Source: DASRDZ01 sp035652335
Lineage (GTDB): Bacteria; Chloroflexota; Dormibacteria; Aeolococcales; Aeolococcaceae
DNA length: 64,000 bases
Direction: 5' to 3'
NCBI GenBank assembly: GCA_035652335.1
Contig: DASRDZ010000003.1
Span: forward strand, 1 to 64,000
Shown here piece by piece: positions 39,282 through 47,439 of the stretch (position 1 is its first letter; each line of letters opens with the position of its first letter). The translations under genes and the position numbers were made by a program. The notes beneath the pieces are model-generated. The model was not told the DNA's origin. It was given only the letters and a program-made list of their open reading frames with translations, and made no database searches.

Positions 39282-39762
39282 GTGTCTGAGACGCCGCCGG
39301 ACGTGATCGACATCGGCACCGGCGTCGGCGACTCCGAACCGCAGCCTGGCGGGCGACCCTCCGGACGGCGGCGCCGCGCACCCGCGCGCCGCGTCCCGAG
39401 CGCCGCTCCCCCGGACGGCGGCGGTGAGGCAGCGGCTCCCCCGGTCGCGGCCGCCGGCGGAGCCACGGCCGTCGCCCAGGAGCCGGGCGCCGACGCGCCC
39501 GCGCGCAAGACCCACCGCGGGCGGCGCGGTGGCAGCCGCCGGCGCGGCGGCCGGCCCGCCGAGGGCGGCGACGCCGAGGTCTCCACCGAAACCGGCGAGC
39601 CCCTGGCGGCTTCTCCCACCCCGGAGGCACCCTTGCCTCCAGCGGTCCTCGACGGCGCCTCCGGCCCCCTCGCCTGGGCCCGTTCCGGGGAGGCACCGGA
39701 CGAGCGTTCGACCCGTCAAACTGATACGGCCCACTCAACGGAGGCCGCACAAGGGAGCACTG
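39282..39762 (+). CDS. R/G/A-rich disordered ORF, open without a stop into the rnc frame
   Basis: From GTG 39282 codons are strongly G/C at position three up to about 39710, as in real genes here. They encode MSETPPDVIDIGTGVGDSEP, then an Arg/Gly/Ala/Pro-rich segment with HRGRRGGSRRRGG. There is no stop codon: the frame runs on through acpP (which lies in another frame) and becomes the RNase III frame, ending at 41336 (684 codons in total). The motif resembles the RNase III tail RRGRRGGRGRRR. Either this is an N-terminal extension of RNase III or a separate gene whose end is disguised. The coordinate given ends just before acpP; the true end is unresolved. RNA-binding is a guess from composition. 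Confidence 0.4.
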
Positions 39763-40011
39763 ATGGCAGACACGAACTTCGAGAAGTTCAAGTCGATCGT
39801 GGTGGAACAGCTCGGCGTCGAGCCGGAGCAGGTGACCCTGGAAGCGAGCTTCGTCGACGACCTGAACGCGGACTCCCTGGACCTCGTGGAGCTGATCATG
39901 GCCTTCGAGGAGGAGTACGGGATGGAGATCTCGGACGAGGACGCCGAGAAGATCGGGACGGTGGGCCAGGCCTGGGACTACGTCCAGGAGAAGCTGGGGA
40001 CGGTGAGCTAG
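39763..40011 (+). CDS. acpP: acyl carrier protein
   Basis: 82-aa acidic four-helix carrier. The phosphopantetheine attachment Ser38 is in LNADSLDLVELIMAFEEEYG. Helix I is FEKFKSIVVEQLGVEPEQVTLEASF and helix III has EISDEDAEKIGTVGQAWDYV. ATG 39763 has AAGGGAG five bases upstream, one of the better ribosome sites here. GC is lower than in neighbours, usual for acpP. The whole gene lies inside a longer open frame that joins the upstream R/G-rich ORF to rnc. Confidence 0.96.
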   Translation: MADTNFEKFKSIVVEQLGVEPEQVTLEASFVDDLNADSLDLVELIMAFEEEYGMEISDEDAEKIGTVGQAWDYVQEKLGTVS

Positions 40012-40079
40012 CGCCCCAGGGGGGGCGGGCGGTTCTCCCCCCGGCGGAGGAGGGCGAGGCGGGCGACCAGCTCGACGCG

Positions 40080-41336
40080 CTGCAGCAGCGGATCTCGGTC
40101 CGCTTCCGGCGCCTCGAGCTCCTTCGCGAGGCGATGACCCACGCCTCGTGGAACAACGAGCGCGGCCGCCCCAGCGGCCCCGGGCACGACAACGAGCGCC
40201 TCGAGTACCTCGGCGACGCCGTGCTCGAGCTGGTGGTGGGCGAGTACCTCTTCCGCCGCTTCCCCGAGTACGACGAGGGGCAGCTCACCCAGCTCCGCGC
40301 CGCGCTGGTCAACACCTCGACCCTGGCCCAGCTGGCCGACCGACTCCAGCTCGGCCAGGCCCTCTTCGTCGGCAAGGGCGCCGAGAAGACCGGCGCCCGC
40401 AAGCTCCCCTCGCTGCTGGCCAACGCCTTCGAGGCGATGATCGGGGCGATCTTCCTCGACCAGGGCTACCGCGTCGCCACCCGAGTGTTCCTGCAGAACA
40501 TCGGCGACCTCGCCGAGTGGAGCGACGAGAACTTCAAGGGCAAGCTCCAGGAGGTCGCCCAGGAGCGCACCGGCACAACGCCGTCGTACCGCGTCAGCGC
40601 CACCGCGGGGCCGGGGCACAAGCGCGAGTACGTGGCCGAGGCGGTGGTCGGCGGCGAGAGCGTCGGCAGCGGCCGCGGCGGCACCAAGCAGGCCGCCGAG
40701 CAGGCTGCGGCGCGGGCGGCGCTGGAGGCGCTCACCAAGCGGCCCAAGGGGCGGGTGGCCAGGGCGGCTCCGGCTCGCGCAGCCCGGGCGGCGCGCGACG
40801 CCGAGCGGGCGACGGCGGGCGAGCCGGCGCGGGTGCGCCGTCGCGTCGCCGAGGTGGCTGCCGACCGCAGCGTCGCCGATCGCCGGCACGGGCGTCCCGA
40901 GCGCGACAGCGTGCCCCCGCTGCTCGCCGCCGGCGCCGAGTCGGGACCGCCGCCGCGCCGCCGCGGGCTGCTGGCGGCGATCCGCTCCGCGGCGGAGGCG
41001 CTGGTGGGTCGCGTCGTCCCTGTCGAGCCCGAGCCCGCCCCGCCCGCGCCGTCTCCTCCGAAGAAGAGACCGCCGGCGGTTTCACGAAGCAACAAGGGGG
41101 GCCCTCCGCAGACCGGCGGCGGGACGCCTGCGGCCCGTCGATCCACGCCTGGCCAGTCGCGCCGAGGGCCCCGCAATCTCGGAGAGCGCGAACCGGGTGG
41201 ACGGCAGCGGACGGCCGCGCCCCCGACCCCTCCGCAAACCCCCGGGACGGGGTCCACCTCCACCCGGCGCGGCCGCCGCGGAGGCCGTGGCCGCCGGCGC
41301 CCCGGCTCGCCCCCCGGCGACGCCCCCTCCGCGTGA
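40080..41336 (+). CDS. rnc: ribonuclease III with long R/P/A-rich C-terminal extension; start codon uncertain
   Basis: Cleaves double-stranded RNA in rRNA and mRNA processing. RNase III homology starts at LQQRISVRFRRLELLREAMTHASW (about 40080) and includes the catalytic motif NERLEYLGDAVLELVVGEYLF, the second acidic site ANAFEAMIGAIFLDQGY, and a dsRNA-binding domain (FKGKLQEVAQERTGTTPSY to GTKQAAEQAAARAAL). After the dsRBD comes a disordered tail of about 195 aa ending in RRGRRGGRGRRRPGS. No ATG, GTG or TTG exists in frame between the acpP stop and the core; ATG 40134 would remove the first helix. I place the start at CTG 40080 provisionally; an in-frame start at GTG 39282 is the other option. 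Confidence 0.8.
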   Translation: MQQRISVRFRRLELLREAMTHASWNNERGRPSGPGHDNERLEYLGDAVLELVVGEYLFRRFPEYDEGQLTQLRAALVNTSTLAQLADRLQLGQALFVGKGAEKTGARKLPSLLANAFEAMIGAIFLDQGYRVATRVFLQNIGDLAEWSDENFKGKLQEVAQERTGTTPSYRVSATAGPGHKREYVAEAVVGGESVGSGRGGTKQAAEQAAARAALEALTKRPKGRVARAAPARAARAARDAERATAGEPARVRRRVAEVAADRSVADRRHGRPERDSVPPLLAAGAESGPPPRRRGLLAAIRSAAEALVGRVVPVEPEPAPPAPSPPKKRPPAVSRSNKGGPPQTGGGTPAARRSTPGQSRRGPRNLGEREPGGRQRTAAPPTPPQTPGTGSTSTRRGRRGGRGRRRPGSPPGDAPSA

Positions 41337-41401
41337 CCCACGGGCGCGCCCGAGGCGCTACCCTGCACTCCGTGCCGTGCCGTCCCGAGCTCCGCCTCGG
41401 A

Positions 41402-41471
41402 CACAACATGTTGTGGGCCGGAAGCAAATCCGCTCAACATGTTGACGTCTCCGCCGGACTCCCCGGAGAAT
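41402..41471 (+). promoter_or_regulatory. smc promoter with paired CAACATGTTG operators, leaderless
   Basis: Two palindromes, CACAACATGTTGTG (41402-41415) and TCAACATGTTGA (41434-41445), are centred 31 bp apart. The second overlaps a -35 TTGACG (41442-41447); an 18-bp spacer leads to GAGAAT (41466-41471), seven bases before the smc ATG. The parB promoter has the same layout, including the 31-bp spacing and the position over the -35. Confidence 0.7.
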
Positions 41472-41478
41472 CCCCGCG

Positions 41479-44400
41479 ATGAGGCTTCGCCGTGTCGCGC
41501 TCTCCGGCTTCAAGACCTTCGCACGGCGCAGCGAGGTCCTCCTCGAGCCCGGCATCACCGCCGTGGTCGGTCCCAACGGGAGCGGCAAGAGCAACCTGGT
41601 CGACGCCATCCGCTGGGCGCTCGGCGAGACCAACGCCCGCGAGCTGCGCGGCGCCCGGATGGACGAGGTGATCTACGCCGGCGGCCAGGGCCGGGCGCCG
41701 ATGGGCATGGCCGAGGTGGTGCTCACCCTCGACAACGAGGACGGCCGGCTCCCCGTCGACGACGCCGAGGTGGCCATCCAGCGCCGGGTCACCCGCAACG
41801 GCGACAGCGAGTACCGCCTCAACAGCGGCCGGGTCCGGCTGCGCGACCTGGAGCGGCTGCTCGGCGCCACCGGGCTGACCCAGTCCGGCTACGCCGTGGT
41901 CGCCCAGAACGACATCGACGGCATCATCCAGGCCACCCCGCAGCAGCGCCGCGTCCTCATCGAGGAGGCGGCCGGCGTCCGCGCCGTCCGGGCCGCTCGC
42001 GAGGACACCCTGGAGCGCGTCGCCCAGGTCGAATCCCGCCTCCTGCGCATGGAGGACCTGCTCGCCGACGCCGAGCCCCGCCTCGCCGAGCTGGCCGCCC
42101 AGGCCGAGGTGGCCCTGGAGCACCGGGGCCTGGCCGAGCGGCTCAGCGAGCTGCGCGGCTCGCTGGCCCGGGAGTCCTGGCGCGCCGCCCGCGCCCAGCT
42201 CCGCCAGGCCAAGTCACGGCTCACCGCCGCGCTGCATCGCGCCGAGGCGGCGGCGGAGGCGGAGGCCGGCTTCACCGACCGGCTGGAGGAGGAGCGGCTC
42301 AACCTCGGCGAGGCCCGCCAGGCGCAGCGCAGCGCCGCCCAGCGCCTGGAGACCGCCCGGGTCGACGCCGAGCGCCACGCCGGTGAGATCCGCCGCTGGG
42401 CGGACCGCGAGGTGGCCGGCGTCCTGCAGCGCTCCGGCGCCGTGCACGAGGTGGGAACGGCCGAGGCGGAGGCCGAGCGGGCGCTCTTCCAGATCGGCGA
42501 GCTGAGCCGCAGCGGCGACGAGCTGGAGGCGCGCCTCGGCTCCATGGAGACGCGGCTCGCCGAGCTGCGCCAGGCCCATGCCCAGGTCGCCGCCGAGGTC
42601 CGGGAGGCCGAGGAGCAGCTGCAGGCGGGTGACCGCGAGCTGCAGGCCGCAGAGCGGGCCCACGCCGCCGCGGCGGCCGCGGTCCGCGACCACCGGGCGC
42701 GGGCGGAGCTGCTCGACGAGGCGGTGGGACGGCTGGTGGCCGAGGCGCGCGCCGCGCGCGAGCGGGTCGACGACCTCGCCGAGGCCGCCGACGCCGCGGC
42801 CCGCGCGGCCGAGCGCGTGGCGGCCGAGCTGGAGGCGGCGCAGCACGGCGCGGACTCCGCCCGTGCGGCCGCCGCCGAGGCGCGGGAGCGGAGCATCGTG
42901 GCCGAGCAGTCCGCCGCCGAGGCGCGCAGCGCGGCCCGCGAGGCGGAGGCTCGGGCGGCGGCGCTGCACGGGCAGGTGGAGGGTGCGCTCGGTGGCGGGG
43001 CCATCGCCGCCGCAGTGGAGCGCGGCGAGCTGCGCGGCACGCGCCTCCTGGAGTCCTTCCGGGTGCTCGACGCCGCCGACGAGGCGGCGGTGGAGGCGGC
43101 GCTGGAAGCCCAGCTCGCCGCCTGGGTCGTCGACGACCTCGACGCCGCGGCGGCCCTGCTCGGCGGTGACGGGCTGCGCGAGGAGGTGCTCGCCGCCTTC
43201 GCCGCCGCACCGTCCGGCGATGCCGGCCCGCCCTCCGGTGTGCGCCCGGCGATCTCCGCCGTGGACGCGGACGAGCGCGTCCGCGGTGCCCTGCACGCCT
43301 GCCTCTCCGGCGTCTGGCTGGCCCCCGACCTGGCCGTCGCGCGAGCCGCCGTCGCCGCCGGCGGTGGCCGGGCCGTGCTGCCCGACGGCACCGTGGTCAG
43401 CTCCGCCGGGCTTCGCGGAGGCGGACGGCCCGGGGCCACCATCGCCCTCGCCGCCCAGCAGCGCGAAGCGCTCGCCGCCGCCGCCGCCGCCCGGCGGCAC
43501 GAGGAGGCGCAGGCGGAGCGCGCCCGCGAGGCCGCCGCCGTCCTCGCCGAGGCCCAGGCGGCTGCCGACGCGGCGCTCTCCGCCATGCAGTCGGCCCGCC
43601 AGGCCGCCGCCGAAGCCCAGGCCGCCTCCGCCGCCGCGGCCACCGCCCTGCACGCCGAGCGGCAGCGCGCCCAGGCGCTCGACACCGAGCGCGAGGCTCG
43701 GGAGTCCGCACGCAGCGCCGCCCGCGACGCCGCGGCCGCGGCCGCCGTGGAGGAGGAGCGCGCCCGGGTGGCCGCCGAGCAGACGCGCGCGGCCGTCGAG
43801 CGCGACCGCGAGCAGCAGGTCGCGCGCCGCGCCGCCGCGGAGGCGGCCGCCGAGGCCCTCCGCGCGCAGGAGGCCGCCATCGCCCAGGTCCAGCCCGAGT
43901 CGCGGGACGTGCAGCGGCGCCTGAGCGCCGCCCGCCAGGCGCTCGAGGCCGCCCAGCAGCGCACCCGCCTCGCCGAGCTGCGGCTGCTCACCGCCGAGGG
44001 CGACGTCCTCACCGCGCTGGCGCGGGGCAGCCACGCCCGGGTGGCGGCCGGCCGCGCCGCCCAGGAGGTCGCCGACGCCGCCGAGGTGCTCACCATGGCG
44101 GCCGCCCCGCTGGTCGAGCTGGAGCAGCTGGTCAACGCCCTGGAGCAGCAGCGCGCCGAGGTCGCCGTCGCCGCCGCCCGTGCGGCCGACGAGCAGGCCG
44201 CGGCGGAGCAGGAGGTGGCCACCTGCCAGGCGCGCGTCGACGAGCTCGCCGAGGCGGTCCGCGAGGCCGAGGGGGCCGGTGGCGACGACGACGAGGCCTC
44301 CGACTGGGACGCGGCCGCCGCCGAGAAGGCGGAGCGGGAGATCACCCGCCTGGAGCGCCGCATCGCCGCCATGGGACCCGTCAACGGGCTCGCCCCCGAG

Positions 44401-45072
44401 CAGCACGCCGCGCTGGCCGAGAAGGTCGGCCGGGTCCGCCACGACCGCGACGACCTGGCCATGGCCTGCGACGACCTGCGCGCCCTCGGCGACCACCTCG
44501 CCGTCGAGGTGGAGCGCCGCTTCGACGCGGTGTTCGGCGCCGTCGCCTACCACTTCCGCGCCGTCTTCGAGGAGCTCTTCCCCGGCGGGCGGGCCACCCT
44601 CCGCCTGGAGCACATCCCCGACCCGGACGCCGAGGAGGACGCCGGGGATGGCGTGACCGCCGTCGGTCCACGCCGGCGCCGGCCCACCGTCGCCGGCGTG
44701 GAGATCCTCGCCCAGCCGCCGGGCAAGCGCCTCCAGGCGCTGTCGCTGCTGAGCGGCGGCGAGCGGGCGCTGACCGCGCTGGCGGTGATCCTCGCACTGC
44801 AGCAGGTCAACCCCAGCCCCTTCTACCTCTTCGACGAGGTCGACGCCCCGCTCGACGACGCCAACATCGGCCGCTTCACCCGCCTGCTCCGCCGCCTCGC
44901 CGCGACCCAGCAGTTCCTCGTCGTGACCCACAACCACGTGACCATGGCCGCCGCCGACGCCCTCTACGGCGTGACCATGAACCGCGACGGCACCAGCACG
45001 TTGCTGAGCGTCCGCTTCGAGAACGGCCGCCCCGTTCCCGACGAGCCGGCGCCTGTCGCCGCGGCCGTGTAG
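41479..45072 (+). CDS. smc: chromosome segregation protein SMC
   Basis: ATPase ring that compacts and separates chromosomes, normally loaded by ParB. 1197 aa. The N-terminal head has FKTFARRSEVLLEPGITAVVGPNGSGKSNLVDAIRWALGE (Walker A). A very Ala/Glu-rich coiled coil covers about 165-480 and 650-950. The hinge lies at about 500-650 (GALGGGAIAAAVERGELRG onward). The C-terminal head has the ABC signature LSLLSGGERALTALAVILALQQ, Walker B PFYLFDEVDAPLDDANIGRF and the D-loop/His QQFLVVTHNHVTMAAAD. Probably leaderless. No scpA or scpB nearby. Confidence 0.97.
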   Translation: MRLRRVALSGFKTFARRSEVLLEPGITAVVGPNGSGKSNLVDAIRWALGETNARELRGARMDEVIYAGGQGRAPMGMAEVVLTLDNEDGRLPVDDAEVAIQRRVTRNGDSEYRLNSGRVRLRDLERLLGATGLTQSGYAVVAQNDIDGIIQATPQQRRVLIEEAAGVRAVRAAREDTLERVAQVESRLLRMEDLLADAEPRLAELAAQAEVALEHRGLAERLSELRGSLARESWRAARAQLRQAKSRLTAALHRAEAAAEAEAGFTDRLEEERLNLGEARQAQRSAAQRLETARVDAERHAGEIRRWADREVAGVLQRSGAVHEVGTAEAEAERALFQIGELSRSGDELEARLGSMETRLAELRQAHAQVAAEVREAEEQLQAGDRELQAAERAHAAAAAAVRDHRARAELLDEAVGRLVAEARAARERVDDLAEAADAAARAAERVAAELEAAQHGADSARAAAAEARERSIVAEQSAAEARSAAREAEARAAALHGQVEGALGGGAIAAAVERGELRGTRLLESFRVLDAADEAAVEAALEAQLAAWVVDDLDAAAALLGGDGLREEVLAAFAAAPSGDAGPPSGVRPAISAVDADERVRGALHACLSGVWLAPDLAVARAAVAAGGGRAVLPDGTVVSSAGLRGGGRPGATIALAAQQREALAAAAAARRHEEAQAERAREAAAVLAEAQAAADAALSAMQSARQAAAEAQAASAAAATALHAERQRAQALDTEREARESARSAARDAAAAAAVEEERARVAAEQTRAAVERDREQQVARRAAAEAAAEALRAQEAAIAQVQPESRDVQRRLSAARQALEAAQQRTRLAELRLLTAEGDVLTALARGSHARVAAGRAAQEVADAAEVLTMAAAPLVELEQLVNALEQQRAEVAVAAARAADEQAAAEQEVATCQARVDELAEAVREAEGAGGDDDEASDWDAAAAEKAEREITRLERRIAAMGPVNGLAPEQHAALAEKVGRVRHDRDDLAMACDDLRALGDHLAVEVERRFDAVFGAVAYHFRAVFEELFPGGRATLRLEHIPDPDAEEDAGDGVTAVGPRRRRPTVAGVEILAQPPGKRLQALSLLSGGERALTALAVILALQQVNPSPFYLFDEVDAPLDDANIGRFTRLLRRLAATQQFLVVTHNHVTMAAADALYGVTMNRDGTSTLLSVRFENGRPVPDEPAPVAAAV

Positions 45073-45088
45073 CGCAGACTCACTCCTC

Positions 45089-46057
45089 GTGGCCGACGAC
45101 TCCCAGCAGAGGTTCCGTCGCGAGTCCTGGTGGCGGCGGATGTCGCGGCGCATGGACAAGGCGTCGCTGTCCTTCAGCGAGCAGGTGCGCGACGTCGTCC
45201 TGCTGCGCCGCGACCTCGACGACTCCTTCTACGACGACCTGCTGGAGATCCTCGTCGGCGCCGACGCGGGCATGGGCGTCGCCGAGCAGCTGGTCGAGCG
45301 CCTGCGCGAGCGGGTTCGCGACGAGCGCATCGCCGACGCCGAGCAGGCGCTGGCGGCGCTGAAGCAGGAGATGGTCGACCTGCTGATGCAGCGCGACCGC
45401 ACCCTGCACGTCGACGCGGTGCCCTCGGTGGTCCTCGTCGTCGGCGTCAACGGCAGCGGCAAGACGACCACCCTGGGGAAGTACGCGCACCGCCTGCGCG
45501 AGGACGGCAAGACGCCGCTGCTCGCCGCCGCCGACACCTACCGCGCCGCCGCCATCGACCAGCTGCGCCTCTGGGCCGACCGCGCCAACACCGAGATGGT
45601 GGCGCACCAGCCCGGCTCCGACCCCGGCGCCGTCGTGTACGACGCCATCCAGGCCGCGGTGGCGCGGCGCGCCGACGTCGTCCTCGTCGACACCGCGGGA
45701 CGCCTGCACACCAAGTCGCCGCTGATGGAGGAGCTGAAGAAGGTGCGGCGCGTCGTGCAGCGGCTCGTCCCCGAGGGGCCGCAGGAGACGCTGCTGGTGC
45801 TGGAGGCGCCGACCGGGATGAACGCCATCGCCCAGGCGCGCGCCTTCAACGAGGCGGTCGGCCTCACCGGGCTGGTGCTGACCAAGCTCGACGGCACCTC
45901 GCGCGGCGGCACCCTGCTGGCCATCGAGGCGGAGCTGGGAGTTCCGGTCAAGCTTGTCGGAATGGGGGAGGGGATCGACGACCTCAACGTCTTCGACCCC
46001 CAGGCGTACCTCGACGCCCTCTTCGCCGGCGTGCTGGAGGTCCCGGCGCAGAGCTAG
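45089..46057 (+). CDS. ftsY: signal recognition particle receptor FtsY
   Basis: SRP receptor GTPase that docks ribosome-Ffh complexes at the membrane. 322 aa with a short N-terminal A region, then the N domain (LDDSFYDDLLEILVGADAGMGVAEQLVERLRERV). The G domain has VVLVVGVNGSGKTTTLGKYAHRL, AAADTYRAAAIDQLRLWADR, VLVDTAGRLHTKSPLMEELKKVRRV, LTKLDGTSRGGTLLAIEAELG and GMGEGIDDLNVFDPQAYLDALF. GTG start, 16 bases after smc; same operon. Convergent with the MpaB-like gene with a 3-bp gap. Confidence 0.96.
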   Translation: MADDSQQRFRRESWWRRMSRRMDKASLSFSEQVRDVVLLRRDLDDSFYDDLLEILVGADAGMGVAEQLVERLRERVRDERIADAEQALAALKQEMVDLLMQRDRTLHVDAVPSVVLVVGVNGSGKTTTLGKYAHRLREDGKTPLLAAADTYRAAAIDQLRLWADRANTEMVAHQPGSDPGAVVYDAIQAAVARRADVVLVDTAGRLHTKSPLMEELKKVRRVVQRLVPEGPQETLLVLEAPTGMNAIAQARAFNEAVGLTGLVLTKLDGTSRGGTLLAIEAELGVPVKLVGMGEGIDDLNVFDPQAYLDALFAGVLEVPAQS

Positions 46058-46060
46058 CCG

Positions 46061-47011
46061 TCAGGCGATGCGGCCCAGCCCGCGTCCCTCGGCGCGCTGC
46101 AGCGCGGCGTCGTACAGCGAGGACACCCGAAGCCGGCGCGGCAGCACGCGATGCGTGGCGCGCAGCGATGCGCAGGTGGCGCGATGCGCAGCGGCGTCGA
46201 GCGGTGTCCAGCGCAGCGCGTAGGCACGCCGCAGCGACGGGGGGAGCAATCCCGTGGTGAGGAAGCCCACCGCGCCGGTTACCGGACGCAGTGCTCGCGA
46301 CGGCAGCGGCGGGCGCAGCACCACCGCCGCCGCGTCGCGCGAGGCCGGGACGGGCTGCAGCGCTGCGATCCGTTCACGCACGTACGCCTGCAGGGCGGAC
46401 GCCGTGTCCCAGGTGTCGTCCTCGCGCACGCGCACCAGTGGCGCCACCGCGCGCCATTCGCGCACGAAGCGGTCGGCGTCGCGCGGGTCGAGCGGGCCGA
46501 CGGTGGCGCCGTAGGTCACCAGCATCGACTCGACGATGGTGGCCAGCACCCACCGCGAGAGGGTTGCGTCGGTGGCGGCGTAGGGCGTGCCGGCGGCCAC
46601 GCCGGGTGTGGCGTTGCGCGCATGCAGCGTGCCGCGCACCGGCGCGTGCACCCGGCGCACCTGGCGCGACGCCTGGCGCGCCTCGGCGGTGGTGCCGAAG
46701 GTCACCGCGATCAGCCAGCGCAGGGTGCGCACCAGCCGTCCGAAAGGGTCGCGTTCGTAGTCGCTGTGGTCGACGACTCCCTGCGCCACCAGCGGGTGGG
46801 CCACCTGCATCAGCAGCGCCCTGCCGCCGCCGACGAGGAGGAACGGCTCGCGCGCCAGCCGCCAGGTGACCGACTCCGGGCCGAAGAGGCCGGGGTCGGC
46901 GTCGTCGTCGGAGAGCAGGGGTGCCTGGTCGGAGCCGGGCGGCGGGCCGACGAGCACGCCGGCCAGCTCGGCGAGCGGCTCCCAGCGGGCGCTGCGGGGC
47001 TCGGCGGCCAT
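46061..47011 (-). CDS. oxygenase MpaB family protein (DUF2236)
   Basis: 316 aa. The DUF2236 pattern is visible: ESVTWRLAREPFLLVGGGRALLMQVAHPLVAQGVVDHSDYERDPFGRLVRTLRWLIAVTFGT, VRRVHAPVRG and ATLSRWVLATIVESMLVTY. Fungal MpaB and latex-clearing protein relatives use a heme or iron centre for oxidative C-C cleavage; the His residues of the MQVAHP and RVHAPV motifs are retained. Physiological substrate unknown. A TACCCT box lies nine bases before the ATG, suggesting a leaderless mRNA. Confidence 0.82.
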   Translation of the reverse strand: MAAEPRSARWEPLAELAGVLVGPPPGSDQAPLLSDDDADPGLFGPESVTWRLAREPFLLVGGGRALLMQVAHPLVAQGVVDHSDYERDPFGRLVRTLRWLIAVTFGTTAEARQASRQVRRVHAPVRGTLHARNATPGVAAGTPYAATDATLSRWVLATIVESMLVTYGATVGPLDPRDADRFVREWRAVAPLVRVREDDTWDTASALQAYVRERIAALQPVPASRDAAAVVLRPPLPSRALRPVTGAVGFLTTGLLPPSLRRAYALRWTPLDAAAHRATCASLRATHRVLPRRLRVSSLYDAALQRAEGRGLGRIA

Positions 47012-47042
47012 GACCTGCTGAGGGTATCGCCGCCCGGTCCGC

Positions 47043-47048
47043 TAGAGT
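47043..47048 (+). promoter_or_regulatory. -10 box (TAGAGT) of the thioredoxin-like gene
   Basis: TAGAGT lies 46 bases before the ATG at 47095; the leader contains CAGGGAG as a possible ribosome site about 17 bases before the ATG. It shares the short divergent region with the MpaB-like gene. Confidence 0.35.
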
Positions 47049-47094
47049 CCCGGGGCGCCGACGCATCACCCTCCAGGGAGCACCGAGCCGCCGC

Positions 47095-47427
47095 ATGGCC
47101 CTGCCCGTCACCCTCACCGACGCCAGCTTCCGCAGCGAGGTCATCGAGTCCGAGACGCCGGTCCTGGTCTTCTTCTGGGCGGAGTGGAACGCCACCTGCA
47201 AGGCGCAGGCGCCGACCCTCCGCGTCCTCGCCGAGGAGGACGAGGAGCGCATCAGGGTGGGCAAGCTCGACGTCGAGGCCAACCCGGTGACGCCGTCGAT
47301 GTTCGGCGTCGCCAGCGTGCCGGTGCTGATGCTCTTCGCCAACGGGCAGCCGCTGTTCCGCATCGTCGGCTACCGGCGCATCGACGTGCTGCGCGCGGAG
47401 ATCGAGGCGGCGCTGGTCGGCGTCTGA
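47095..47427 (+). CDS. thioredoxin-fold protein with single active-site cysteine (WNATC)
   Basis: 110 aa, the length of classical thioredoxin. The fold markers are present: PVLVFFWAEW, the cis-Pro loop VASVPVLMLFANGQPLFRIVGY and the DVEANP helix. The active site, normally WCGPC, reads WNATC: Asn32 replaces the first Cys, while Cys35 is kept. It cannot do ordinary dithiol exchange. Possible roles are trapping mixed disulfides, glutathione-type or other monothiol chemistry, or a structural partner. It stands alone with its own -10 box, followed 12 bases later by a GNAT gene. Confidence 0.85.
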   Translation: MALPVTLTDASFRSEVIESETPVLVFFWAEWNATCKAQAPTLRVLAEEDEERIRVGKLDVEANPVTPSMFGVASVPVLMLFANGQPLFRIVGYRRIDVLRAEIEAALVGV

Positions 47428-47439
47428 CCGCGCCGCGCG

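Noticed and set aside
40019..40025. Sequencing indel in the G7 run as the reason rnc lacks a start codon
   Set aside because: Shifting frame there still gives no ATG, GTG or TTG between the acpP stop and the run, so an indel alone would not restore a start; it remains a point to check in raw reads.
42214..45159. A 981-codon minus-strand open frame (and a second, 857 codons long, at 41889-44462)
   Set aside because: Both are antisense to the SMC coiled coil; the repetitive composition mirrors its Ala/Glu codons.
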